A stretch of 64,000 bases of DNA from Hyphomicrobiales bacterium (GCA_009377755.1 WHTM01000014.1:1-64000); one strand, 5' to 3'; shown: positions 17,976-27,173, counted from the stretch's first letter. Numbers and translations are program-made. The notes: generated by a model not told the origin, from the letters alone.

Positions 17976-19019
17976 TTAGTTGCGGCCCATGATCTCCCTC
18001 GCCTTCTTCACCACTTCGGGCGGCGTCTTGTAGAAATTGATGAATGATTGCGCTGTTTCTTCGCCGGATACCGGCTCAATGTCGATGCCGATCTTCGCGG
18101 CTTCGGCCAGCATGGCGGGATCCTTGAGCGTGTCCGCCATGCCCTTGGTCAAAGCGCCGATGATCGCAGGCGGCATACCAGGCGGTCCGATCAATGGGCG
18201 CGCGATTTCCGACTGGCCGAAGAACAGATCGGCGACCTGGCGTTGTTCCTCAGTCTTCAGCATCGCGTAGAAATTCGGCGCGTTGCCGAAGTACGGCACG
18301 TTCTGCTTCCCGAACTGCACGAGGTATTTCAGCTCACCCTTCTTCACGTTGGCATCGAAGCTCGCCTTCGAGGTCGACAGCGCCATCGCGCAGGCGGCCT
18401 GGACCTCGCCGCGCTCAAGCGCCAGCCCGATGTCCTTGATGCCCTTGAAGCCGGTGATCACCCGCAGCTTGGCGCCGAGCATACTCTTGAGCACGAGGGC
18501 GTGCTGGTTGGCGTAGGAGCCCGGACCACTTGCGCCGAAAACGACCTCGGTCTTGGCGTCGATGACGTCCTGGAGCGTCTTGATGCGGCTATTGTGCCAG
18601 GTGGCGCATGCCGCCGTATCGCGGATCATGTTGCCGAGCCAGGCAAACTCGACCGTCTCGAATTGCGCGTTCTTGTTGCCGAACAAAGGCTCGAGCGCGG
18701 CCGGCGCCCCGAACACACCGAGCATCGTTCCATCTTTCGGCGCCACGTTCGCAACGTAGTTCGCCGCGCGAAGGCTGCCCGCGCCCGGCATGTTCTGGAT
18801 CACCATTGCCGGATTTCCGGGAATATGCCTGGGCATGTGGCGCGCCAGCAGGCGCGTATAGACGTCATAGCCACCGCCCGGCCCGTAGCCGACGACGACA
18901 TTGATCCGCTTGTCCCTGTAGAAGTCCGCAACCGCATCGGCACGCGTTGCCGGCGCCGCCGAGACCGCAAGCAGGCATGCGGCAGTGGCCGTGCCGAAGA
19001 GCTTCGTTGAGCCGTTCAT
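17976..19019 (-). CDS. Tripartite tricarboxylate transporter substrate-binding protein (TctC/Bug)
   Basis: A 347-residue periplasmic binding protein with a signal peptide (about 1-27, ending TRADA). Family features include FYRDKRINVVVGYGPGGGYD, split here as VVVGYGPGGGYDVYTR, and later GASGPGSY. Start 19019 has GGGAGG upstream. Bug/TctC proteins capture carboxylates and similar small anions; no TctA/TctB membrane components are adjacent, as is common for orphan receptors. A decayed second TctC lies at 29.9-30.1 kb. Confidence 0.88.
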   Translation of the reverse strand: MNGSTKLFGTATAACLLAVSAAPATRADAVADFYRDKRINVVVGYGPGGGYDVYTRLLARHMPRHIPGNPAMVIQNMPGAGSLRAANYVANVAPKDGTMLGVFGAPAALEPLFGNKNAQFETVEFAWLGNMIRDTAACATWHNSRIKTLQDVIDAKTEVVFGASGPGSYANQHALVLKSMLGAKLRVITGFKGIKDIGLALERGEVQAACAMALSTSKASFDANVKKGELKYLVQFGKQNVPYFGNAPNFYAMLKTEEQRQVADLFFGQSEIARPLIGPPGMPPAIIGALTKGMADTLKDPAMLAEAAKIGIDIEPVSGEETAQSFINFYKTPPEVVKKAREIMGRN

Positions 19020-19136
19020 TCTGTCCTCCCGCCAATTTGTTGATCGGGATGATAGGCGATGGGCCGCGTCCTTACCACCGCGCACACTGCTGCAAGCCGG
19101 CCGCCGGAGTTCCCGCCCGGATGGCGTCCGCAACAC

Positions 19137-21413
19137 CTAGGATGCCCGTCCGCGGAGCGCACGATACCTGTTCCGGTGCAGCCGCTCGCGCGCGGCCTTG
19201 ATGCCGCGCTGATCCGACTTCTGGCTCTTCCCGCCGCTGTCGTCGAGGAAAAACGGCTTCGAGAAGTAGTAGCCTTGCGCATAGCGGATGCGCGTCGCTT
19301 CCTGCAGGTAGGCAAGTTCCTCGATCGTCTCAACGCCCTCCGCAATGATCATCATGCCCAGCGCATGCCCGAGCGATTCGATCGATTTGAGAATGCTTTG
19401 GCTGCGCGGCCGTTGATGGATCGCCGTAATGAACGAGCGATCGACCTTGAGCTCGTCGGCGGTGATGTCCGCCAGCGCGGCGAGGGAGGAGTATCCGATA
19501 CCGAAATCGTCGATCGAAATCCGCACGCCAATGTCACGCAGCATCGGCAGGACCTTGGTCTGGAACAGATTGGTCGCAACGAATGCATCCTCGGTGAGTT
19601 CAAGCATGACGCGTTCGGCATATCCGCTCGACTTCAGCAGGTCGACGAAGGTATGCATGAAGTTCAGATCTCCGGCCAGCTTCGCCGCGACGTTGATGCT
19701 GAACGACGTGTCCGCACCAAAGACTTCGTCAAGCCGAACGATCGAGTTCACGGTTTCGGTGAGCACGAACCGCGTGATCGAGTCGATCAGACCGAGTTCG
19801 ACGGCCAGCGCCACGAACGTGCTGGGCGGACGGTTCTCGCCGTTGTCGTCGCGCCAGCGGACCAGGGATTCAAAGCCGACAACCTTCTGGCTGTAGATAT
19901 CCACTTTCGGCTGGAACGCGCAGCAGAATCGGTTGTCGCGGATCGCCAAACGCAATTGCTGCTCATGCTCCACTCGCGCGATGATGCAGCGGCCCATGTC
20001 GACGTCGAAGAATAGCGCCTCGCCTTTGGTGCCGCTCTTGACGCGATACATCGCATTGTCAGCATTGCGGCGCAGGGCTTCGTAGCTTTGGCCGTGCTCC
20101 GGGTAGAAGCTGACGCCGATCGACGCCGATGTGAATATCTCAAACGTATCGACGTGGAACGGCCGCTTCATCTCCTGCAGAATCTGTTCGATGACGGCTC
20201 GGGCCTGGTCATCGTCATCGATAGGATCGATCAGCAGCAGGAATTCGTCGCCGCTGATGCGTGCCAGAAGATCGGTTCCGCGAAGGCGGCTGGCAATCCG
20301 CGTCGCGACCTTCATCAGAAACGCATCGCCGATGGCATGGCTGTAATAGTCGTTGATGTGCTTGAAGTTGTCGATGTCGATAAACGCCAGAGCGATACGG
20401 CTGCTGCCACCGATGCGGAGGATGACGTTCTCGACATGCTCCTGAATGAACAGGCGGCTGGGTAATCCGGTCAAATCGTCGAAATAGGCGCGCCGTGTCC
20501 ACTCGTTCTCGATCTGCTTACGTTCCGTGATATCGTGCGAGCTTGAAAGCAGGAGCGTCCGGTCGAAGATACGCACCGGCTTGTGCGAGGTCAGCCATAT
20601 CCGCTCGCCTCCGTCGTTCGCGATGCTTTCCTCTGCGGTGGTCACGACGCTGTCTTGATCGGCTTGAATATCTCGCAACCGCCGCTTTGCGGCATCGCCT
20701 CCAGGGTAGCCGGACGCGGCCATGGCGTTGACCAGGACGGGTTGGCCGCCGTCGTCCTGCACCGTCACTGCGCACGGCAGCAGTTCGATCACTTCCCTGA
20801 GCAGATTGTAGTCCTGTTGAGCGCTTTGCTCGCTTTGCCGCAGTCTCTCAACAAGGAGGTTAAGCCTTTGAATCTCGGTTTCCCGCCGATCGCCGGTGCG
20901 CACCGCCAATCCGGCGAGAGCCACAACCGCCGCATGCCGGGCGGTCGCGAGATGTTCGTCACTGAAGCTTTCCCCGCCCTGTTCACGCAGCAGAAGCAGC
21001 ACTGCATATCGGTCCGCGATGCTGATTGGAAAGCACAAGGCCGGCTGTCCGGGCGGGACCAAGTCGGACATATCCGACCATTGCGCCGGCCCCATGCCGT
21101 GGGCAGACGTTAGGACGCGGCCGCCGATGACCTGATCGAAGCAGCGTCCGATCCATCTCTTGCCGACCGCTTCCGGTGGCAGCGCCGCGATGCATTGTAC
21201 GCGACCATTGCCGACCTTCAGCACCATTGCCCGGTCGAAGGCGAAGACCGGAGTCAATGCCTGAAACATGTCCGCGAACGCGCCGTCGCTGCCGTCGACG
21301 TTCAACAGCGCGTCCAGGGCGTGCAAGTTGGCCTGCGTCATCTCGCGGCGATCGTGCCGTTGATCCATTGGCGGGATTCCGCCCAACTCGTGTATGTCGT
21401 CGGAACCAGCCAT
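19137..21413 (-). CDS. GAF-PAS-GGDEF-EAL cyclic-di-GMP signalling protein
   Basis: A 758-residue cytoplasmic protein. The N-terminal 28-175 looks GAF-like, 200-300 is PAS-like ending in SSHDITERKQ, then GGDEF (about 305-470) with active-site SGDEF (387-391), and EAL (about 480-735). In the EAL domain the signature reads ESL (516-518), but the metal and catalytic residues are present: Asn in SINVAAK, Glu in LELTEDA, DDFGIGYSS, Lys in ELKVDRSF, AEGVET and the late Gln in YAQGYYF. It could both make and break c-di-GMP. The start codon is uncertain (ATGs at 21413, 21368 and 21341). Confidence 0.88.
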   Translation of the reverse strand: MAGSDDIHELGGIPPMDQRHDRREMTQANLHALDALLNVDGSDGAFADMFQALTPVFAFDRAMVLKVGNGRVQCIAALPPEAVGKRWIGRCFDQVIGGRVLTSAHGMGPAQWSDMSDLVPPGQPALCFPISIADRYAVLLLLREQGGESFSDEHLATARHAAVVALAGLAVRTGDRRETEIQRLNLLVERLRQSEQSAQQDYNLLREVIELLPCAVTVQDDGGQPVLVNAMAASGYPGGDAAKRRLRDIQADQDSVVTTAEESIANDGGERIWLTSHKPVRIFDRTLLLSSSHDITERKQIENEWTRRAYFDDLTGLPSRLFIQEHVENVILRIGGSSRIALAFIDIDNFKHINDYYSHAIGDAFLMKVATRIASRLRGTDLLARISGDEFLLLIDPIDDDDQARAVIEQILQEMKRPFHVDTFEIFTSASIGVSFYPEHGQSYEALRRNADNAMYRVKSGTKGEALFFDVDMGRCIIARVEHEQQLRLAIRDNRFCCAFQPKVDIYSQKVVGFESLVRWRDDNGENRPPSTFVALAVELGLIDSITRFVLTETVNSIVRLDEVFGADTSFSINVAAKLAGDLNFMHTFVDLLKSSGYAERVMLELTEDAFVATNLFQTKVLPMLRDIGVRISIDDFGIGYSSLAALADITADELKVDRSFITAIHQRPRSQSILKSIESLGHALGMMIIAEGVETIEELAYLQEATRIRYAQGYYFSKPFFLDDSGGKSQKSDQRGIKAARERLHRNRYRALRGRAS

Positions 21414-21419
21414 ACGCCA

Positions 21420-21661
21420 TCACATCCGGCGTTTCGCAATGGAAGAAGCTTTCCGATTTTGCGGCAAATCCGCAGGCGATCGATAGGGACGAATCAGCAG
21501 GCGCCAGCCATAGGGGGGCTCGATCAGCGGATAGGCGAGGTCTCGCAGTTGGCGCTCGTCGTCAGTCAGGTTCGATCGTGATGGCCACCGGCCGACGTCG
21601 TGCGCCGCCTGCTGCCGCCCAACCCAGTCGTGAACACCATCACGCACACGGCCGAAATCAC
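21420..21661 (-). pseudogene. Frameshifted small lipoprotein gene (decayed)
   Basis: The minus strand starts with a GTG at 21661 that overlaps the stop of the upstream small gene (GTGA) and encodes VISAVCVMVFTTGLGGS, a lipoprotein-like signal in which the expected Cys is Ser. That frame stops at 21566. One base over, the reading continues as NLTDDERQLRDLAYPLIEPP, which I recognise as the mature part of a small Hyphomicrobiales lipoprotein, and then degenerates to a stop at 21420. A frameshift, a lost lipobox Cys and an aberrant C-terminus together indicate a pseudogene. Confidence 0.5.
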
Positions 21662-21858
21662 CGGTCGTGCAGCCGCCGGCTGCGGGACCGAGGCGAGGAA
21701 TCTTTCGTGTGTGGATGCGAGCCGTCGGCCGAGGTCTCCGGCTGCCGCTCGACGCGAACGGACGGCAGGATGATGACCGTTGCGTCTTCGCCTCGTCCGC
21801 CGGATCCTACGTCCAGCGAGTGCCGAAAACCGTCGGGAAATTGAATGATCGTGCCCAT
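21658..21858 (-). CDS. Small conserved hypothetical protein
   Basis: A 66-residue protein beginning MGTIIQFPDGFRHSLD and containing GRGEDATVIILPSVRVER. I do not know its function, but the opening (M-G-T-I-I-x-F-P) and the ATVIILPxxRxER segment look like a small family seen in Bradyrhizobium relatives. GAGAG lies 7 bases before the ATG. Its stop overlaps the GTG of a decayed lipoprotein gene (GTGA), so the two once formed a coupled pair. Confidence 0.5.
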   Translation of the reverse strand: MGTIIQFPDGFRHSLDVGSGGRGEDATVIILPSVRVERQPETSADGSHPHTKDSSPRSRSRRLHDR

Positions 21859-22050
21859 GTCGCTTCTCTCGATGCATCGGCGAGGCCTGCGACGCTTATA
21901 TCCTTCCGCCAAGTCAACCAAGATGCGCAATCAGGTTGAGTGGGGTCCGGTCAGCCGCCCACTGCGCACCAGATCGTCAAGGTCGGAGCGCTGACCGACG
22001 CCGGTATCCACTCACTGACCACGCTCATGCATGATTAACGCCCTGCAAGG

Positions 22051-22065
22051 TTAACGTTCCGCTAA
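22051..22065. promoter_or_regulatory. CtrA-like box (TTAA-N7-CTAA) before DUF2336 gene
   Basis: TTAACGTTCCGCTAA matches the CtrA consensus TTAA-N7-TTAA with one change. It lies 48 bp before the DUF2336 start; a further TTAA half-site is at 22035-22038. CtrA is the master cell-cycle regulator of alphaproteobacteria. Confidence 0.4.
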
Positions 22066-22112
22066 CGACGCGGGACTAGGTTGGAGGAAGCGTCAGCCTC
22101 TGTACAGAACAT

Positions 22113-23039
22113 ATGCCGAGCTACTCTGATCCGGGCAACTTGGGTGGACTTGCGCTGCGCGAAGGCGTCGATATCCGCTCGCCGCTGCTGCGAACACTGG
22201 TCGATCTCTATCTGCAAAAGCCATCGCACACTGCCGAGGAAGAGCGGCATTTCACCGAGCTCGCGATTCGCCTGCTTGATCAGGCGAACATCGACACGCG
22301 TGTTGCCATGGCGCAGCGGCTGACGTCCTATCCCGCGGTTCCTGACGTTATCGTCAGGCGCCTTGCCGGCGACGTGCCGGAGGTCGCCGCACTCATCCGG
22401 CGAGCCGGGAGCGGCTCCGGAACGCCGAACGTTCCGGTGCCTCCAGCAAACGAGCGCGCGTCGTACGCGGAGCTCTCCGAGCTGTTCTTTTCCGCAAGCG
22501 CCGCCGAGCGCCGCCTGATCCTGGCCAATCTCGCCTATGCGTCACCGGCCGCACCCGCGGCATTCACCGGCTGCGGACAAGACGCGGCGCGCCAACTCGA
22601 AGCGGCGGCGCTGGCCCGCAAGCCGGATGCCTTCATGCGCGGGCTAGAGCGCTGGCTTGGCCTGGCACCGGCGCTTGCCCATCGGATCGTGCAGGATCCG
22701 CTGGGCGAGCCGATCGTCATCGCCGTCAAGGTGATTGGGGTCGCCCCCGATGCGCTCCAGCGAATCCTGCTGTTCGTGAATCCGGTCGTCAGCCGTTCGG
22801 TGTACCGGGTCTACGAGCTGGCAATACTATTCGAGTCGCTCGACGCCAAGACTGCGCGCACTCTCGTTGGTATCTGGCGGGCCGCCGATCCCCGGCCGCC
22901 CGGCGGCAGGCCGGCTGTTCAGTCGTCACTCCCTACCGCCGCCGACCGGAGCTCGCGCCGCTCTGGCGGGGCCCCAATACCTGGCACGCAACGCAATGCC
23001 GGACGTCCTGCAGAGCGGAAAGCCGGCCAACGCCACTAA
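22113..23039 (+). CDS. DUF2336 domain-containing protein
   Basis: A 308-residue cytoplasmic, mostly helical protein of the DUF2336 family found in Hyphomicrobiales. It is built of repeated alpha-helical segments (LLRTLVDLYLQKP, FTELAIRLLDQ, ARTLVGIWRA) reminiscent of HEAT-like scaffolds, and ends in a disordered Arg/Pro/Ser tail. No function is established. It overlaps the convergent DUF1491 gene by 4 bases at the 3' end and has a CtrA-like box in front. Confidence 0.8.
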   Translation: MPSYSDPGNLGGLALREGVDIRSPLLRTLVDLYLQKPSHTAEEERHFTELAIRLLDQANIDTRVAMAQRLTSYPAVPDVIVRRLAGDVPEVAALIRRAGSGSGTPNVPVPPANERASYAELSELFFSASAAERRLILANLAYASPAAPAAFTGCGQDAARQLEAAALARKPDAFMRGLERWLGLAPALAHRIVQDPLGEPIVIAVKVIGVAPDALQRILLFVNPVVSRSVYRVYELAILFESLDAKTARTLVGIWRAADPRPPGGRPAVQSSLPTAADRSSRRSGGAPIPGTQRNAGRPAERKAGQRH

Positions 23040-23383
23040 TCGACGACATTGTCCAGGAAATGCCGGCCGGTGCGATCCTCGACCTCGAGGATCCAAACGT
23101 CTGGATCGAACGCGATCTCGCGTTTGAGCCGCGCCTCCACGTCCGCATCAGGCGCCGGACTTTGCTTGAGGCAGACGATGAACGCGCGGTCTGCAGGGAT
23201 GGCGTCGTCGAACACGCTCTGCGGCGCCGGTCCGTAGAGATCCGCCGTGCCGTCGAGCCGGTTGAGCTTGACGAAGATCGCACCCGCCTCCTCGGCGCCG
23301 CGCCGGCGCACCGCCGCGAAGGCGCCTTCGATGTGGCAGCGCCGGATATAGGCGGCGACCCAGATGGCCGATTTCAATCGCAT
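23036..23383 (-). CDS. DUF1491 family protein
   Basis: A 115-residue protein of the DUF1491 family (MRLKSAIWVAAYIRRC opening; AGAIFVKLNRLDG; FDPDVWILEVEDRTGRHFL near the end), restricted to alphaproteobacteria and of unknown function. It is the last gene of a minus-strand series running histidine kinase, peptidoglycan-binding protein, DUF1491; that order is a conserved neighbourhood in my memory of related genomes. It converges with and overlaps DUF2336. Confidence 0.85.
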   Translation of the reverse strand: MRLKSAIWVAAYIRRCHIEGAFAAVRRRGAEEAGAIFVKLNRLDGTADLYGPAPQSVFDDAIPADRAFIVCLKQSPAPDADVEARLKREIAFDPDVWILEVEDRTGRHFLDNVVD

Positions 23384-23422
23384 CGCGCACTCAGACCGTT
23401 AGCCCCGCGCAGGCGGGTATCC

Positions 23423-23490
23423 AGTGTGGTGGTTCAGAAGTTCCTGCTTGCGGCAAGCGCATCGCAGGAACTTCAAATCCAAAACCACAC
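23423..23490. repeat. Palindromic element A (AGTGTGGT ... ACCACAC family)
   Basis: The outer arms GTGTGGT / ACCACAC and inner arms GAAGTTCCTGC (23437-23447) / GCAGGAACTTC (23464-23474) are exact inverted copies joined by unmatched bulges, with a 16-base loop. Two elements of the same architecture occur at 52730-52807 and 52821-52898. Just upstream, CCGCGCAGGCGGGTATCCAGT resembles a segment at 34835-34855. Confidence 0.65.
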
Positions 23491-23595
23491 CTAATTGTAT
23501 CCATCATGCCTGCGAGCGAAGCGAGGGCTCGGCCACCGCGACCAGGTCGATGGCGGGTGGTGGTCCGCGTTTCGCCGATAATGGGAACGATCGGC

Positions 23596-24360
23596 CTATT
23601 CCAACGGCCGTCCGGTGACGGCGGCGAGTTCTCGCATCAGGCGTTCCGACACCTGCCCTGTCACCGGCAGCCGGCGCGCGCGCTCGAACTTCTCGATCGC
23701 CGAGACCGTCTCCGGCCCGGGAATCCCGGTCGGCTTGATTTGGCCATAGCCGAAATCGGTCAGTGCCCGCTGCACCGACAGGATGCGGCTTGACGGGCCG
23801 ATCAGGTCAGCGATCGGGTCGCTGCGAAGGCGCGACATGGAAGCCGCAGGGGCGGGCTGAATCTCCTTGATGTCGGAGTGAAGGATGCTGTTCAGCAGAG
23901 CCTCGTTCGGCTCGCTGCCGACCTTCAGGTGCGCTGCTTGCGCGAAATCGCGCACGGCCGCATCGGTCCTCGGGCCGTAGATACCGTCGACGGCGCCGTC
24001 ATAGAGCCCGCGCTTAGCCAAACCGCGCTGAATGTCCGCCACCAGTTCCGCCCGCGTCCGTGGCTCGGCCCGAGGCAGATCGTTGGCCAAGGGGCGCGGG
24101 CGCGGTAGCGGGTCCGCACGGTCGAGGGCGCCGGGACCCGGCATCACCTGCCGCAGGGCGAACAGCGGCGCGGGATGCGGCCCGCTCTGCAGGAACAGCG
24201 CGTTGACGGCAATGGTCCCCGTAGCGATGAATGCGGCCAGAAACGCGACCGTGTCGCGCGGGTGGCGGACGATCCATTGGCGCAGACGCAGGCGCCAATC
24301 GGGGCATTCCGCCTCGATCAAGTCCTCGTCGTCGTCCATCGGAGTCGAGCGCCGCGGCAT
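23596..24360 (-). CDS. Membrane-anchored peptidoglycan-binding domain protein
   Basis: A 254-residue protein with an acidic cytoplasmic N-terminus, one membrane span (about residues 38-58), a Pro/Arg linker and two peptidoglycan-binding-type (PG_binding_1) repeats: IQRGLAKRGLYDGAVDGIYGP...TDAAVRDF and VQRALTDFGYGQ...GPETVSAIEKFE. It would anchor to the wall in the periplasm. I chose the ATG at 24360, which has GAGG 6 bases upstream; a GTG at 24372 overlaps the kinase stop (GTGA). It is coupled to the histidine kinase gene, which makes a shared role in envelope growth or division plausible (inference). Confidence 0.82.
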   Translation of the reverse strand: MPRRSTPMDDDEDLIEAECPDWRLRLRQWIVRHPRDTVAFLAAFIATGTIAVNALFLQSGPHPAPLFALRQVMPGPGALDRADPLPRPRPLANDLPRAEPRTRAELVADIQRGLAKRGLYDGAVDGIYGPRTDAAVRDFAQAAHLKVGSEPNEALLNSILHSDIKEIQPAPAASMSRLRSDPIADLIGPSSRILSVQRALTDFGYGQIKPTGIPGPETVSAIEKFERARRLPVTGQVSERLMRELAAVTGRPLE

Positions 24361-24368
24361 TAGCATCC

Positions 24369-26210
24369 TCACGCGATCTTGCGCACGGGGGGGTCGATGC
24401 GTTTGGGAGCGAGGGCTTCAACCACACCCTTCGGAGCAGCGGCGACCACCGGGCTGCGCGGGCGGACACGCTCGCAATCGATCGGCAGCCGCACCGTGAC
24501 CGTCGTGCCAGCGCCCAGCCGGCTGCGAATCTCGAGCGTTCCGCTATGCAGGTCGACCAGCCCCTTGACGATCGACAGGCCCAACCCGGTGCCGTCGTGA
24601 CGCCGGTCGTAGGAGGCCCCTGCTTGAAAGAACGGATCGCCGAGGCGCGGGAGGTCGTCGGTACCGATGCCGACGCCGGTATCCGCGACCGCGACCGCGA
24701 TCATCGCATCGTCGCGCAATGCACTGACGGTCACCCGGCCGCCGCGGTCGGTGAACTTGATCGCATTCGACAGCAGATTGAGCAGGATCTGGTTGAATGC
24801 GCGCTTATCGGCAACAATCTCCGGTACGTCCGGCGCGATACGCAGCGCCAGTTCGATCCCGGTCTCGGCCGCCTTCAATGTCATCAGGTCGCAGCAGGTG
24901 GCGACGACGCGATCGGCCGCAAACGGCTCCGGCATGATTTCGAAATTGCCGTTGTCGATCTTGGACATGTCGAGGATGCCGTTGACGACCGACAGCAGAT
25001 GGTGCCCGGACTCGTTGATGAGCTGTGCGTAGCTTTGCCGGCGCTGGGCGTTGAGCATCATCGGGCCTTCCTTGGTCAGCATCTCGGAAAAGCCGATGAT
25101 GACGTTGAGCGGGGTTCGCAACTCATGGCTCATGTTCGCGAGGAACCGATCCTTCGCGGCATTCGCCCGTTCTGATTCCGCGCGCGCGTCCTCCAGGGCC
25201 TGCTCCTGGCTCTTGCGGCCCGTCACATCGCGCATCACCGCGACAACTTCCTGCGTCTCCTGGCCGTTCCGGCTCCTGACCGCATGATCGAGTGGCCGGC
25301 AGCGCATTTCAATCCAGATGATGAACGGGTCGGCGACATGCAAACGATCCGCGGCCAGATCGCGCTTGACCCGGAACTCGGCGGACTGCGCATCGCCGCT
25401 GGCGGCGGCATCCGACAAAGCCTTCAGGTAGGCTGGCCGGTCGGCGACGTGCACGCGTTCGAACAGGCCGTGGCCGAGCAGGCTGCGAACCGTAACGCCG
25501 AACAGCGGCTCCGCGGCCGGCGAAACGAACAATACGGCACCGTGGCGGCCGTGCCGTGTGATCACGTCGGTCATGTTGCGGGCAAGCAGGCGGTAACGGT
25601 CCTCCTCCTCGTAGAACAGCCAGATACTGGTCCGGGCAAGCGACTCGGCGCCGAGCGCCAGCCCCGTCGCATAAAGAGCGGCGGAGATGATGCTGAGCGC
25701 CGCGAGCGCCGCGAGGTCGTCCGAGGCGGTGGCGGAGGCCGGGACCAGATTGATCGCATCGAGCAGCAGCAGCAGGCCGGCCGCCGCGAGCGCGAAAGTC
25801 GACGCCAGGGCCACCACGCGGCGTGATGCCGACAAAGAGGCTTCCAGCGGCACCACGACGAGCCAGATCGCCGCGAACGAACCGATCCCGCCGGTCTGCG
25901 CGGCCACCACTGTGACCAGACCGGTCAGCGCAAGCGAGGAGAGCGTGTGCGCCCTTTCGTAGCGGCCGGTGCGGGAGATAAAATAGGCAATCAGGATCGG
26001 TGCCACGAGCCAGGCGAAGACCAGGACTTCCAGTGCGTTCGGGACGCCGCGGGCCGCCAGATACACCGGAATCGCCGCAAACGCGGCAAAGCTCCCGAGC
26101 AGCCGCGGCGCGATGAAGGCACGGTGACGCGCCGCCATCAGCGCATCTTGCCGAGCGGACGAATGCACCAGTGAATCGACGTAATGGCGAACCGGCGTGA
26201 GAACGCTCAC
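24369..26210 (-). CDS. PAS-containing membrane sensor histidine kinase (DivJ/PleC-like)
   Basis: About 613 residues from the GTG at 26210. The N-terminal 190 residues hold several transmembrane segments, then a PAS domain ending in VVAVMRDVTGRK, then HisKA with the H-box FLANMSHELRTPLNVIIGF. The ATPase N box NLLSNAIKFT, G1 DTGVGIG and G2 GTGLGLSIVKG are intact. The H-box wording is that of the DivJ/PleC/PdhS cell-cycle kinases of alphaproteobacteria, which phosphorylate DivK/PleD. A CtrA-like box lies 68 bp upstream. A TTG at 26261 would give 17 extra residues without similarity I recognise. Confidence 0.85.
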   Translation of the reverse strand: MSVLTPVRHYVDSLVHSSARQDALMAARHRAFIAPRLLGSFAAFAAIPVYLAARGVPNALEVLVFAWLVAPILIAYFISRTGRYERAHTLSSLALTGLVTVVAAQTGGIGSFAAIWLVVVPLEASLSASRRVVALASTFALAAAGLLLLLDAINLVPASATASDDLAALAALSIISAALYATGLALGAESLARTSIWLFYEEEDRYRLLARNMTDVITRHGRHGAVLFVSPAAEPLFGVTVRSLLGHGLFERVHVADRPAYLKALSDAAASGDAQSAEFRVKRDLAADRLHVADPFIIWIEMRCRPLDHAVRSRNGQETQEVVAVMRDVTGRKSQEQALEDARAESERANAAKDRFLANMSHELRTPLNVIIGFSEMLTKEGPMMLNAQRRQSYAQLINESGHHLLSVVNGILDMSKIDNGNFEIMPEPFAADRVVATCCDLMTLKAAETGIELALRIAPDVPEIVADKRAFNQILLNLLSNAIKFTDRGGRVTVSALRDDAMIAVAVADTGVGIGTDDLPRLGDPFFQAGASYDRRHDGTGLGLSIVKGLVDLHSGTLEIRSRLGAGTTVTVRLPIDCERVRPRSPVVAAAPKGVVEALAPKRIDPPVRKIA

Positions 26211-26277
26211 GTTGTTCTTTTCACGTCCGTCCCCGGACGCGCTCCCCTTGTTGCGCCGCAATCGTGTCAGAGGGGCA

Positions 26278-26292
26278 TTAAACGAACACTAA
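26278..26292. promoter_or_regulatory. CtrA-like box (TTAA-N7-CTAA) before the histidine kinase
   Basis: TTAAACGAACACTAA, spaced exactly 7 between TTAA and CTAA, 68 bp upstream of the kinase GTG start. It fits CtrA control of a cell-cycle kinase gene. Confidence 0.42.
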
Positions 26293-26654
26293 GGCGAGCG
26301 GCGCGGTGGCCCGCCGTCGCGGTTCGATCGCCAGGTTCGCACAACGATATGACGGGCCAACGGGCGACATGGTGAACGGCAGGTTGCTGCCGCACGGTAA
26401 GCGAACAGTGAACGCGGGCGAAAGCGCGGCGTACACCATGTTTTGTGGCGAATGCCGAGCAATGGGAAACGGACAAGCTGCGATAAGGAGAAATTTAATC
26501 GAAAGCAGACGTTTTAAATTTTCCGAAAACATGCTGCGCATTCGTTGCAAAATTTGGCAAAATCGCAGCGGTGGAAAGAACACGGTTTTCAATGGGCTCT
26601 GCTAGCGTCCGGACCGTTGAGCGACGAACAGTCGTCGGACTGAGGGCCGGGACA

Positions 26655-27173
26655 ATGATGTTTCTTTTGAAAGCAGCATTCTGGCTAGGGCTCGTGCTCG
26701 TGCTGTTACCGACCGGATCAAAGAAGCAAGCAATCGACGAGCCGCAGATCAAAGCCGCCGAAGCGGCGAGCGCGGCGACGGCGGCAGTCTTCGACCTCTC
26801 ACAGTTCTGCACGCGCCAACCCGGTACCTGCGCCGTCGGCTCGCAGGTCGCGACCATTCTCGGGCAGCGGGCGCAAGCCGGCGCCATCATGGTTTACGAA
26901 TTCGTTACCGAGCGCCGCGAGGCGTCCAAGGACAGGAACGACATCGTGCCCGTGCGCCACACGCCCGTCGCCGAAGGACGCGGCATGGATCGATCCGACA
27001 CCACCACGGGATCGATCGGCACAAACGGCTCGCCTGCGGTGATCCCGGCCGCATTGGTCCCCCGGCCGCGGCCGGCACAGTCGCACGATACCTTGACGGC
27101 GACCGACCGGCGGGCCATTTGGCGGACGCCCGAACTGCGCCAGGAGACGCAGCTCCGCGCGGCAGCCCACTAA
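26655..27173 (+). CDS. DUF5330 domain-containing protein
   Basis: A 172-residue protein with an N-terminal hydrophobic segment (MMFLLKAAFWLGLVLVLLP) and the conserved core FDLSQFCTRQPGTCAVG, in which two cysteines are shared across the family. The remainder is disordered. I start at the ATG at 26655 after GAGGGCCGGGA; an upstream extension is not protein-like. The function is unknown; the family is common in Hyphomicrobiales and probably periplasmic. It is followed by sufE after a 236-bp gap containing an inverted repeat. Confidence 0.8.
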   Translation: MMFLLKAAFWLGLVLVLLPTGSKKQAIDEPQIKAAEAASAATAAVFDLSQFCTRQPGTCAVGSQVATILGQRAQAGAIMVYEFVTERREASKDRNDIVPVRHTPVAEGRGMDRSDTTTGSIGTNGSPAVIPAALVPRPRPAQSHDTLTATDRRAIWRTPELRQETQLRAAAH

